Source: Tyto alba (taxonomy: Eukaryota > Chordata > Aves > Strigiformes > Tytonidae). Taken from it: a stretch of 64,000 nucleotides of DNA. The stretch spans positions 11,563,427 to 11,627,426 of the forward strand of contig NW_024881296.1 of NCBI RefSeq assembly GCF_018691265.1, read 5' to 3'. Under the pieces are notes generated by a model. It saw only the letters and a program-made list of their open reading frames with translations. It was not told the origin of the DNA and did not search any database. The position numbers and the translations under genes are program-made. Numbering within the stretch: the first letter of the stretch is position 1; each line of letters begins with the position of its first letter. Of this stretch, positions 1-11,500 are shown one piece after another.

Positions 1-124
1 TAATATAACTTTTTCCAGAGAAAATACATTTATGAAAAAGTGTCCTTTCCTATTTCAGTAGAGCTAAGTTAGACTGCAGGAAGACTCTCTGAACTTCCCA
101 GTTCTCAATTACATATTCACACAT
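1..124. other. Sequence downstream of the CEP170 3' end
   Basis: Lies beyond the inferred cleavage site. I see no gene or repeat in it. Confidence 0.5.
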
Positions 125-144
125 GTATAAAGTTCCAGAAACAC

Positions 145-150
145 TTTATT
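145..150 (-). terminator. CEP170: Polyadenylation signal AATAAA of CEP170
   Basis: Canonical AATAAA on the minus strand, followed about 20-35 nt downstream (about 124-113) by a GU-rich stretch containing CATGTGTGAATA, the usual downstream element. Cleavage is therefore expected near 125-135. Other AATAAA hexamers occur within the UTR, so this is the most distal signal visible, not necessarily the only one used. Confidence 0.7.
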
Positions 151-2106
151 TAAAAATGGAGTTGTAAATGCATATAACAAAATAACATACATAATAAATG
201 TAACAACAATAAATATGGAGAACATGTTCATACAAAACAAGAACATAGTAATGCAAAATGCTTATTACAGAACATAAAGGTATAAATGCCTGAAAGAACA
301 CAAACAGAATCTCGCATGAAGAGCCTGCACCTTTAATCCTTCCTAGCCATTTCCTACTTCCCTCTTGAGTCTGTCGAAAAATGATGTTCCCAAGCATTAA
401 ACAAAAGAAGGAATTGTGGTGATGGTTTGATACACTCATTTTTCAACACGTAGCTCTGGTTTCAATTTATTTTTGCCCTTCTGCACTTTCTAAAACTTTT
501 CTTGTAGCCTCTGTAAACTTGTGTAGTTCAGGCTCCCACAGTTAGCTGGCGTAGAGCATATTGAGTCATACATGAAGGCTGTTTGCTTATAAGTTTTTTA
601 AAGAAAATATGTAATCCACTATACAACAGATTAGTGGTTTTGTTTTTACATCTCTACAAAAAAAGTTTTTGTATTTTTATTAACTGGTCCAACTTTTACT
701 GACTTCTGAAAGCCTGTACAATTTAAAAGTGTACAGAAAGTAGGTTTCTTTAAACAAATGTCATACAGGATTATTGCTGAAATATTAAAGACCATTTCAT
801 AAAAGCTGCAAAACTGTATCTTTAACCATAAAATATAGAGACCGATGCAAACATAGGAAAATTCCAGTCCATTAGTTACATTTAACAGAAATAACATTCC
901 TCCAAATTACAGTGTTCTGGAAATACAAAGTAATTTATTTTTATTTTTATTATTATTTCCAAATGTTAAGTTACTGGGACAACTTACAAGGAAAATAGGC
1001 TTATATAGGAAATTTTAAATAGACTTGCTTTTCAGTGGTATAAGCAAAATGTTTATGTTAGCAGTCGTCTTCCAGAATCCTTTTAAATATGTAAGACAGA
1101 GACAGCTTTACTAGCAAGACTACTGGAAAATATACAGAAGCAAATAAAATCATTTGCTTGGGAGTGCATCTATCGATCAAGCAAATTATGACAACTCTAT
1201 CTCAAAGTCCCTAAAGAAAATGTTACATCTCATGGTCATTCCAAAGAACAGTAATTTCTTCTGTAATCTTATGTTGCATTTGGATTGGTGAGGGCCCATT
1301 TGCCTCAATATGCTTTAAAATGTCCCATGTTGCTGTATGTTTAAATTTGTTTCCTAGTTTCAACAAACATTACGACAGAAATGAGATATGAAATACCTGT
1401 ACTTTCATTAACATCAAAAAGACATTTGAAGAAGATCAAAAAGTGCCAAATAGTCCTTTCAGAAAGTGGATTAAAACACTTCAGTGATAATACAGGTACA
1501 GTATTATCAGTTTTCTATGTACACCAAAATACTGCTTGCTGTGTAATGGTATCGATATGTTCACCTATAACTCCCAGCAAATCTTAGTGCAAACATATGT
1601 GAACTTTGTAAACCCCATGACAATTTACGCAGCAACAAGGTTATTTATAAATCACAGAACTGTTTAAGATTTTCAGTACACAAGAATGAATGCTTTCTGA
1701 GATCTGTCTTACCTTTTGCAGTAATGTGTCACTGTAGTCAAAGACATTGTTTCCTATATAAATCATCTAATTCAGAATCAAATGTAACTGTTCAACAGTT
1801 CTGTACAAACTTTAGTGGAGGAAGTCCATTCATTAGAGCAGCTTGCCAAAGAGATTCGGGGTTTCAGTAACATTAAATGTTAGACCGCTTGCATGGCTTT
1901 TAAAACAAAATAAATCTATTAAGGGAAAACTGCTGATATAATAATTCTTTTGCAAAGCACACAACCACAAAGGGCAAACCTGCCACAATCTGCTTTCCTA
2001 CACTGGCATCTACACGTATCTTTATGATGTGAAAAGGATTTGTGTGACAATCAAAGCATCACAGTTAAAGAAAACTGGTTTAATAAAACAACTGCTGTTT
2101 GACCAA

Positions 2107-2109
<3 letters not shown>

Positions 2110-2137
<28 letters not shown>
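2110..2137 (-). repeat. Encoded oligo(A) tract in the 3' UTR
   Basis: 28 T on the plus strand, which is A28 in the CEP170 mRNA about 80 nt after the stop codon. It is a likely site of internal oligo(dT) priming and of length variation. Confidence 0.9.
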
Positions 2138-2143
<6 letters not shown>

Positions 2144-2217
2144 TAAAACCAGTATTAGAATTTTTCCTTTATTCCTAAACATTCCATGTGAAAGGCTTTT
2201 GTATCAACACTGAGACG

Positions 2218-2504
2218 TCACTCACGCAGGGTGGCATCTTCCTTTTCCCCATCTGGGTTAAACCTATTGAAATGTATGCTGCAATCTGACTCGGATTCAG
2301 CATTCTCAAATTCAGCTGCAACAGGGACGGCGGTGGGTCGAAGAGCCCGAGCTTCAGGCTGGCAGTTTGGCTGCACTTGAGGGTGGGTACTTTGGGAAAC
2401 AGGACTGGACTTCGGCTTCGGCTGAGCTGGTAAGATGGGGCTGGCGAATCCCAAGTTGCTCAGAGCATCCAGGGTACCATCAGGATCAATCATAGCATTA
2501 ATTG
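2218..2504 (-). CDS. CEP170: CEP170 terminal coding exon with stop codon
   Basis: Starts with two bases completing Ala after acceptor ACTTAG and reads [19 protein letters not shown], a Pro/Gln/Ser-rich tail, then [20 protein letters not shown] and [18 protein letters not shown], closing at TGA (2218-2220). It matches the extreme C-terminus of CEP170. The Met within INAM is internal, not a start. The 3' UTR follows directly. Confidence 0.97.
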
Positions 2505-5500
2505 CTAAGTAATCAAGGAAAGATCAAAGGGATAGGGAAGAAACCATAAAAATTTATGATTTTCTGTTACCATAAAAATTAGGAAAATCCTGTTCTCACA
2601 CTGTTATTTTTATGATGAGAGACATGAGCTTTTATGTGTGCTGCCCAGTACAAAGGAGTGGTGTATCCAATCTATGTGTAGCTGATACATATACTTAAAA
2701 GTATTTACATATGTTAAAACATCACATGAAATGGAACTGCAGGAAAGAGAGATGACAAACCATCTAGTGTTAGCTTGTAGGGACTGAAAGATGGATTTTA
2801 GTCATGTTTCAGGGGATTTTTCTCTAATGTTACCGTTATACTATGCTTCATTCCACCCCACCCCCCAAATATCCATAGCTACTAATTCCATCATTGAAAG
2901 CAATTCATATAAAAAAAGCAGTCATTTATTCTTTTTAATGTATAACAATGGACTTACTGCTCCTTTCCCTCCACATAGGGAGGGCAAACTGAGGCACCTA
3001 GTACAATTTAATTTTACTGGATTTTTAACACATTTGTCACATTCAACAGAACCTCTCCCTTCTTTATTCCCAAAACTGTACTAACATCTATTCAAACACC
3101 ACTGCATATACATGGAAATTATTTGGCCTCTTTCTCTGGGCCTTATTTTTTTGTTATGTTCTCTAGACACAATTTGTAATAAATTAACATTTTTGAATTA
3201 TAGCTGAGCATGAAACAAACAACAAACACTAATTTGTCTCTAAAGGTGGCTAATGATTCCTACTGAAACATTATTTTTTAAAACATGTTTTGTTGTAGAA
3301 TTAAATCTGAATACTAAAAATAACAAATATAGGAAATTTACAAAAAAATACAATGATAGCATATATGCATGGACCACTAATCCATTTGACCACTCCAAAT
3401 TAAACAATTAACTAAGTATAAACAATACACAAATAAGACCGCAACTTCTTTTAAAAACACGCTTGGTTTTTAAGCTGATTTTGATAATTAGAATCTATGT
3501 CTGAATAGCAGACCTTATAAGCACAACATGTTTATTTCCATTTTATACATTGGTATTTGCACGTGAAAAGCCAAGTAACTTCTATTTTGTACTCTGTGGG
3601 CTCCACAATTACAAAGAGTGCATTCAGTCGTGTAAAGGGAAGATGTCAAGAGCTAATTCTAAACTCTCATTTCATTGTATCAGATACCGTGTGTTTTTTT
3701 GTTTTGTTTTTTCTTTCCCCTCCCGCCTTGTAATGTCCTATAGATTATGGTCCCAGTACATTCTTTATACTGAATTGTGCTACACAAGGGTATTACTGAT
3801 TTGCAAAGACTATTTTATAAAGCCTAGCCTCAGGATTCGCTATCACCTACTCTTCAATATTTACCCACAAAATACTTCTGTTAAGAATGTTTCACAATTA
3901 ATTCCTTTGGGATTCTCCGGACTATTTCATGTTTAGTAGAGCCTTTTCTCACCCATATAAAAAGACATCATCACTTTTCTGTTTTAAAATAATTCAGTGA
4001 TGTTTCTTTACCAATTGTGCCAGCAATTATATATTAATGTATGTAACTGACACTGTGAATTATTTTAATAAAATGTGATAACTTTGTTTCATGATATACA
4101 TATATCTAGTTACGTATTAAAAAAAATTAAAGCAAGCAACCACAAAAGAGAAAAATGAAACAAGATTTGTACCTTGCAGCTGTTCCTCAACTCGTTTCAG
4201 TTCCTGTAAGATTGATAATATTTCCTAGGGAAGAACCAAACAAACGTTTCATTAAGAAAAAAAGAGACTCAAACTACCTCTCAGTAGTAAACGACGCCCC
4301 TCCCCAGCCTTTGCAACATGCTGTTGGGGATGTTCCTCCTGGCATCACGAATGCCCTTGCTGGTGGTGGCCCGGCCACGTCCCCCGCGGGTGCTGGGCAG
4401 CAGAGCGCGGCCCGCTCGGACCCGCCAGCCCCTCCGCACCCGCTGAGCCCTGGGGTCAGCTAGGCCTCGCCCTGGCCCCCGCTCATCTGCTGGCGGTGCT
4501 TCCTTCTCAAGCACGGACTGACAGACACCACAGTTCTCCAAAAACGGGGGAAAGCAGCAGCGAACCTTTAAAGGAAAGTCATGGTATAAACCCAGTATTA
4601 GTGGAAGAGGGCGATTTATAACTCTGGTCAGATGCCAGTCAAATTAGTAAGTTAACTGCGTTGGGGTTTTGTCTGCAACCATGGGGCCCTGTGCAACACG
4701 CCCATGTCAGGGCCTCAGCCCTTGATGGCCTTACAGGTTTCTCTCCTCTGTGCCGCACTACTTGCTAACACAGACGTAGCCACAGCAACGCACTTTTAAA
4801 CACAACAATCACTAAACGTACCACATCTTAAATTACAAATATGTAAATCCTACAACTGAAGTATCCTACACACTGAAGAATACTGTTGATCCAGCTGCTG
4901 AGGAGAGCTATCAGCAGTCTTCAAAGCTGAAAATTTTCAACAGTAGTGATTTCAGAAACCCATTTAACCCATTTCAGAAAACCATTCTATACTAAAAAAA
5001 TGTAAATTTTGTGCATAGCTAAGAGATAGATTACCTTGGATTTTACAAACTCATTATCTTTTAGCAGATTCCACATCTGAGCTGGACATAAAAGTTCCAA
5101 GGATAAAACAAACATCAGTTGCAACTGCCCTCTGTTAACTTTTAAAACATTCTGTGGTAAAAATAAGCACTGTATTTGAATAATATATTGCTCTAAAAAC
5201 TGAGCAGAAACTTGAAAAGTCAGTGCATAGACAAAAAAACCCCCTATACACTCTCAAAAAAGGCGAGATGATTTAATGTACTGAAGTTTTGTAAAATGCT
5301 GAATTTAGGAATAAATATACAAGTAATTTTTTTTTCTTTTTTAATGAACACCTTAAATCCCTGTATTAACGGAATTCAGAATATCAAACACTAAACTATG
5401 ATCTTTTTCTGGAAATGGATAAGAGAAACTCATGTTTCTAAAATTAGAAACTCGCATGAGTAACTTGCTTAATTAAACTTAAAAACCCCCTCCAAAACTG

Positions 5501-8500
5501 TCACCGTGTATCAATTAAATTATAACACTGAATTACTAATGATTTCTCTTAAAAAATGTACCACTCTGCAGAAATTATAGGCCAACTTTTTAATACTTTC
5601 AGGAAAAATCAATCTGGATGAGTTTAATAACTCATGATGAGCTAACAGAGAAGTGCTAGCCAATTCAATGCCAGAGGAAACGTGTTAACATTTTGCTTCT
5701 GAGCAGTCCAGTAAGAAGGAATTTCCTCTCCCACCTCTCCCTCAGAAAAAACCCTGCCTCTGTAAGTTGACATGCCTAACATCACCACATACTACATGGG
5801 ATAACGTAGCTAGACTCTCCGCCTACTCTCATATGATGAGATGTTTTTCACACCCTGTGCTCTGTGCTTAGCAGCAGAGGAGAAGTGTGCTAAGAAACAT
5901 GTGTGCTCCATTCCCGGCACACTGTCACGCAGTCCAGGCATGAAATGGCCATAAACAGGCAGGGGCAGAAGACTACATGAATCAACTAGAGTTGTAGTCT
6001 CCGGTTACCAGTTCCACACAAAATCAACATGATTATTTTTCACTGAAAAGTGCTTTTATTGCAGTGTGTCTACAGATTATTTTCATTCACATATAGCAAA
6101 ATACAACTATTTATCTAAATATGATTAGTCAGTATTAATAGTATTAAGTATTATATGTAAAGTATTAATAGTCAGTAGGTAAAATAGTCTTTACATTGTA
6201 AAACAAGTTAATTCAAAAGCAATCCAACATTCAAACTAATGGTTGTTACCTTTTGTTTGACAGAAGTAATGATGGTCTCTATATAGTCTGAACCTCTTTT
6301 ATTGCATTATTTACCTGAGAATTTTCCCTGAACAACCTATCTTTTCTCTATAAGACAGTAAGTCTTAGTAATTATTAAAGATTAGGTTTATTTCTGAAAT
6401 ATACTGAGTGTCCTTTAAACCTTTTAAACCTCTGAAGAACTGTGCCTTTACGTCACTGACAATAACACATTCTTCTGCTCATTATTTAGAAATTATGTAA
6501 GAGGCTCAATCAATCCCAGAAAATATAACTATTCATACCATGCTTGATGTTTTCACAATAGGAATTTCTCTTTCAGCTCGCAACTTGTTTTCAATTTCTT
6601 CCCAATTTCTATCTTTGTCCTTAAATAATATTCTAGAAGAAAGAAATTCGAGAACAGTATGTTTAAAACAGACAAAAATAAACAAACTAAAACTGAACGA
6701 TAACATGATACAAGAAAGCAACACAGGGAGTAAAAGTAAAAGCATAAATATTGAAAACTGACAGAATCCAACCATACAGTTTAAATTTTCAGGGAAGCAT
6801 GTATCAATTCAGTAATATCATTAACATTAAAATGGCAGTTCTGTAGCCAAGTACTTGCTTATGGTGTTGAAAGACACAGCTGATTCTTTCTCCCAGCACT
6901 GCTATATTTTTTTTAAAAATCCAACTATTTTACAGTAGTCAGAGAATTCCCTGTTAACACTGCATTTTACAACAATTGCAAGACATAGAAAGAATAACAA
7001 TGGTAAATAATTGCAACTCTTACATTAGTATTTTATATGAATTTAATAAAAAACCAAAACTCATCAGGAAAAAGAAAAATGCACTTCCTAGAAGTTTTAA
7101 TTGAAAAGTCTCAACACACAAATTGTATATACATGATTTAGTAACATAATTTGTAGTACGTATTTAAAGAAGTCACTTCCATTATTTGTAAACCCCAAAG
7201 CATACTATGAGATTCCCCTCTTATGTTTTGCCTCTCTGCTGTAATAAATAGTTTCTGTTTTCATTGTCATATCATAAACATCATTACTGTCTACATTTTC
7301 ACAACTGGGAAAAAAAAAAGCACAGGTATTTAAAGTCTGGATATTATTTTTTTCTGAAGTGACACCATGATGACATAGAGGAGTCCAAATCTACTTCTTC
7401 TCTAATAGGTATTTCACAGTTAAAAGTACAAAAATAGTGGCAGTAAAGCTACTAAGCATGCAAACCAACCTATTTTAAATGATGACTGAAATGTAGTAAA
7501 TTTTAAAGAAGTTATTAGTGTAGGTAGGTCTCTAAGGAAATAATTTTTAGGGTGAAAACTCATGATACCTTGAATCTCATAAAGACTAAGAACTGGAAAG
7601 AAAGCAGAGAGACTTAGTTCTGCATTTCTGTTCATCTTTCTTCAGTTATTTATACCCTATGGAAAATCCCACTCTCTTATTACCCTGTCAAGAATGTCTA
7701 GTTTTTCAAAATGTGTAACCTCTCTTCTCTTATCAGTACATAGATGTCTGCAGACAGCCCATCCAGAAGCTGCTTCAACTTTTCTTCTGTCTGAGGTCTT
7801 CACTCGCTGACGCTTCAGAACACGTTTTTCTCAGATGTCTCACTGAGAGGAAGTGCTACTCTCATGACACAATGTCATGGGATTGAGGCAAATGATCACT
7901 TCTGCAAGTGACTTTAGTGTATTAAGGTACATACTTCTTGAGGAAGGAAAAAAAAATTAAAAGTAATCAAAACTACAGTGAAGAAAACATGAAATACTTT
8001 ATTGCCTCAAGTAGTGTCATCATCTTGTAATGCAGTTAATCATCAGGGGTCTGACAAGATTGGTTTTATATTCTGGAAGGGAGCGCAAAAGCTTCCGAAG
8101 CCATATAACTGCAAACCTGGATACTAGAAAGTCCAATTACAATGTAAAATTTAGGACTTGCCTGACACTGATGAGTTAAAATAAATAAATAAAAAAGCAG
8201 AGCCAATTTATACGATCATACACTAAAAACCAGGCAACTCCTGGAAATATCTGGATTCACTATACAGAAAATCTTATATAGCTATATTTTCTGCACTTTA
8301 ACAGCATTTGTATCACACTGGAAAAATCAGCAAGAACATAGAAAATGAGGCTTTATTTAGCATTAAGCAGCACTAGTAGGAAAAATATAGAAGTTATTGT
8401 GACACTTCTCATTTACTTTCTTGCTCATGTTATATTAAAATTCTTGTGCTTTTATGTATATGATTAATGCCTTTGCTTGTGTATGTGGTATTTTCAGTCT

Positions 8501-11500
8501 TACTCTCAGAGATAATATTCTTACTTCTCTTTTACAATCTGAAAGCTTTCTATTTCATAAGTCGTTTTACTAAAAAAATAGAGGAAAAATAGAAAGCAGT
8601 AATTTAAAAAATGTTATTATTTCCACTATAAAGTGGACTGGTCAACTGGGTTTTGCTATAATTTTAGGAAGTCTATTTCCTTTTTTACAACTTTTTTTCA
8701 ATTTGTCATTTAGTACATTTTAACCTCCTGGGGGGGGTCTTCAACTGTGCCTCCTTTACTCTTCCTCCTTCTAACCATACTCTTTACGTTAAAAAAATGT
8801 ATTTATAAATGCCTGCTGCCTTCTGCTCTTGCCTTTCCCTACTTTCTGGGGCAAATCTGCCTGAAATTTCTTATTTGGTTGTGCTCAGTCCCCATTTTAG
8901 TTTCACTGCACTTTGCAGGATGCACAGCCATCTGCAGAGACCGACAAGTAGTAACTTGCACTGAGACAAATGCTTTGCTTGGATTTTGCTTGACTGAAGA
9001 GGTACTCGCCTGCTACAAAGCAAGCCAATAACACTGCATTCACATTGCAGAGCACGGATAAAACGATGTAGGTGGTCTCACTGCAAAATGTACTTACCTC
9101 TTCCCTCCATAATCTCTGAGAGCTCCTGCAAACTCATTATAATGTAGAAATGATGGAAAAGCAAGCAAACTACGTAACTGCTTCCTAAGAAGCCACCACA
9201 ATAATTTGTTAGCAAAGGACTGGTTATAGGATACATGGCAAAAATGCTGAAGAATTTTCAAATATAATACAGTTCTGTGTATACCAGCAGATAAGAACCT
9301 GATTATACAAAGTAATGAATAAAACCAAATTTTAAAATACTAACTTAACAATACCCAACCTATTAGTTTATCCCGAAGAAAATACACAGAAGATCTGGTG
9401 AAAGGAAAGAACCAGGTACCTGAATATGGTTCAATCAACATCAGGCTAGGACTTGGGGAAAAATCCCAGTTTGTCCAGCACTGGGACAATCTACCCAAGG
9501 AATACAGAGTCAAAAGCTTTTCTCAATCCTATTTCTTAATATAAGGTAGGAATGATGACAGAACTCAGTGGAAGTCAGAAAATTATCTATAAATTAGAAA
9601 ACAGAAATGGCAGTGGGGAAGAAACTAGCCAAGCAAAAATATCTACATTTTTATTTTTGTCCTCATACTGATTTATTCTCATGATTGATTTTAGCTTATC
9701 TTAATTTCTGATAAATCTCCTTGTCAAGAATTACTGAAAATATTTATGTTCTTAGTACTTTAGCCAAAGTGAAACTAGTATTTTTGTAAAACTAGCTATT
9801 GCAACTAAAATATTACAGAAAGAAGAACGTTCACATTCACAGGGAGTATGCCTTTCTCCGTGTGGATCCAAGTAGGAAGCAATTTTTTAGTATGCCTTAT
9901 GCTCTCTAAAAAACAGCTCTAAAACTATTGCTGCTTTTCTGATTCAAAATACTAATGACATTATGAATAACATCACATTGCTCAAATCCATTCTGAGTAG
10001 CAGACGTTATCTTTATATCATCATACATGATCACATCATTATTACATTCATTACAATGTAGCTGACTTACCTTTCAAGCTCAGAAAATAAATCAGAAGTG
10101 TAAGACTTGATTTTATAGTTACCTGCTTTTCTCAGAATGAATTCACATACATAAATTTGTTTTAACTCACTGTACTGAACTCAGTTTATGTTAAATGAAC
10201 TACAGCTCTGCTAGCAACATATTTACAGATCAGAAACTGCCAACCATCAAGACAAATCAGTACAATGAAAAAAGTAGAGTATCTACTATCTACTGCTTCT
10301 GAGGCATTTTAAGATACATATCATCCTAGACGCCTACCACAAATAAGTCAGTCAATAAGCAAGATTCTTGTTCCAATGTTGCAGCTTTAAAAGGAAAAAA
10401 AAAAATATATTGGTAAGCAGAGTTCCTTATGGACGCCACTGTTTTTCCCCCAGAGAAATATACTCAAAACAAAACTTAATGTAGTATTTAATTTCTATTT
10501 CCAAATTTTAAATGCCTTAAAGAATGACTTTCAAAGAATGGTCACGCTTAAGTACCTCTTTGCATGTATTTATTTGCTCATTTTTTGAGATCAGCTATTA
10601 AACTAAATGACAGCATGCACTCAGAGGTTGATTAATCTTGAACAAGTTGTGAGCTTTTGCATAATTTGTAATAAATTCTGCATAATGAAGTTGAACTCTG
10701 TTAATCTGGCACAGCTTTTGAGAGGAACTGTATTGTACACCTGCATTTCACAAACTCATTTGTATCTGAAATTTACGTAGCAAGAGACATGTATGTCTTT
10801 TGTTTAAGGGTATTTAAATAAATAGTATGATACACAGAAGAATGTATTGGGGGAAATCAAAAAGGGCAAAACAAAGCAAACAAAGTATTTCTAATATTAC
10901 AATCCTGCAGCCCCAAAATGGTGAGCTGGAACAAGAGAAGTGAGATGAAGGTCAGTTCAGGACCATGATCTAAGATAGCGGAAGTGAACTACTCGCAAAT
11001 GTTACCTGTAACCAGCAGTAAAAACAACAAACAAAAAACCTTAAAACAGAAATAATAAGAATGGCCTGCAGGCTTTTAAAGACTTGATTCTTCACATGGT
11101 GATACTCTTCCTAGTAGAAGTAGCAGGACCAGAAATGGCAGATAGCCTAAGGTTTTTACCAATTTACATAGGTTTTTTTTGCTTCTTTATTTCTATGGTC
11201 AGCTTTTTTGGTACTCCCATAAAAATACAATCTTCAGATAGGTTAGTATTTTGCTGCTGTTACTAGTTACACATCACGCTATGCTGAAATAAATTGGTCA
11301 TTTGGTGATTAATCTGTCACCCACCTAAGATTTCAGTATCTGACACTTCCTAGACAAACATCAATTACAGACCTAATATTTTCTCACATCCAGAAAGTTA
11401 TACATGAAGTTCAGCCAAATTACTTATTTTTATATGTTCTACTTTTACATGATTAACTGCACAAGGACATGAACAGGACATGTGAATTATACAACTCTTA

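Larger units (their letters stand above)
130..2217 (-). other. CEP170: CEP170 3' untranslated region
   Basis: About 2.1 kb of AT-rich sequence without coding potential between the stop codon at 2218 and the poly(A) signal at 145-150. It carries an encoded run of about 28 A on the mRNA strand (2137-2110), roughly 80 nt after the stop, and A/U-rich stretches that include further AATAAA copies (for example 939-934). Those copies could support shorter mRNA ends. Open frames listed here are short and resemble no known protein. Confidence 0.85.
4225..6538 (-). other. CEP170: CEP170 intron with a CpG-rich patch and a candidate cassette exon
   Basis: Phase 0 intron. It holds an isolated GC/CpG-rich segment (about 4285-4545) unlike the surrounding AT-rich DNA, and a 117-nt splice-bounded open segment (5035-5151), both described separately. 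A short direct repeat of AGTATTAATAGT-like units lies near 6130-6180. Confidence 0.8.

Noticed and set aside
146..897. Minus-strand open frames of 97 and 83 codons at the window start
   Set aside because: They lie in the CEP170 3' UTR downstream of the stop codon and have hydrophobic, low-complexity translations.
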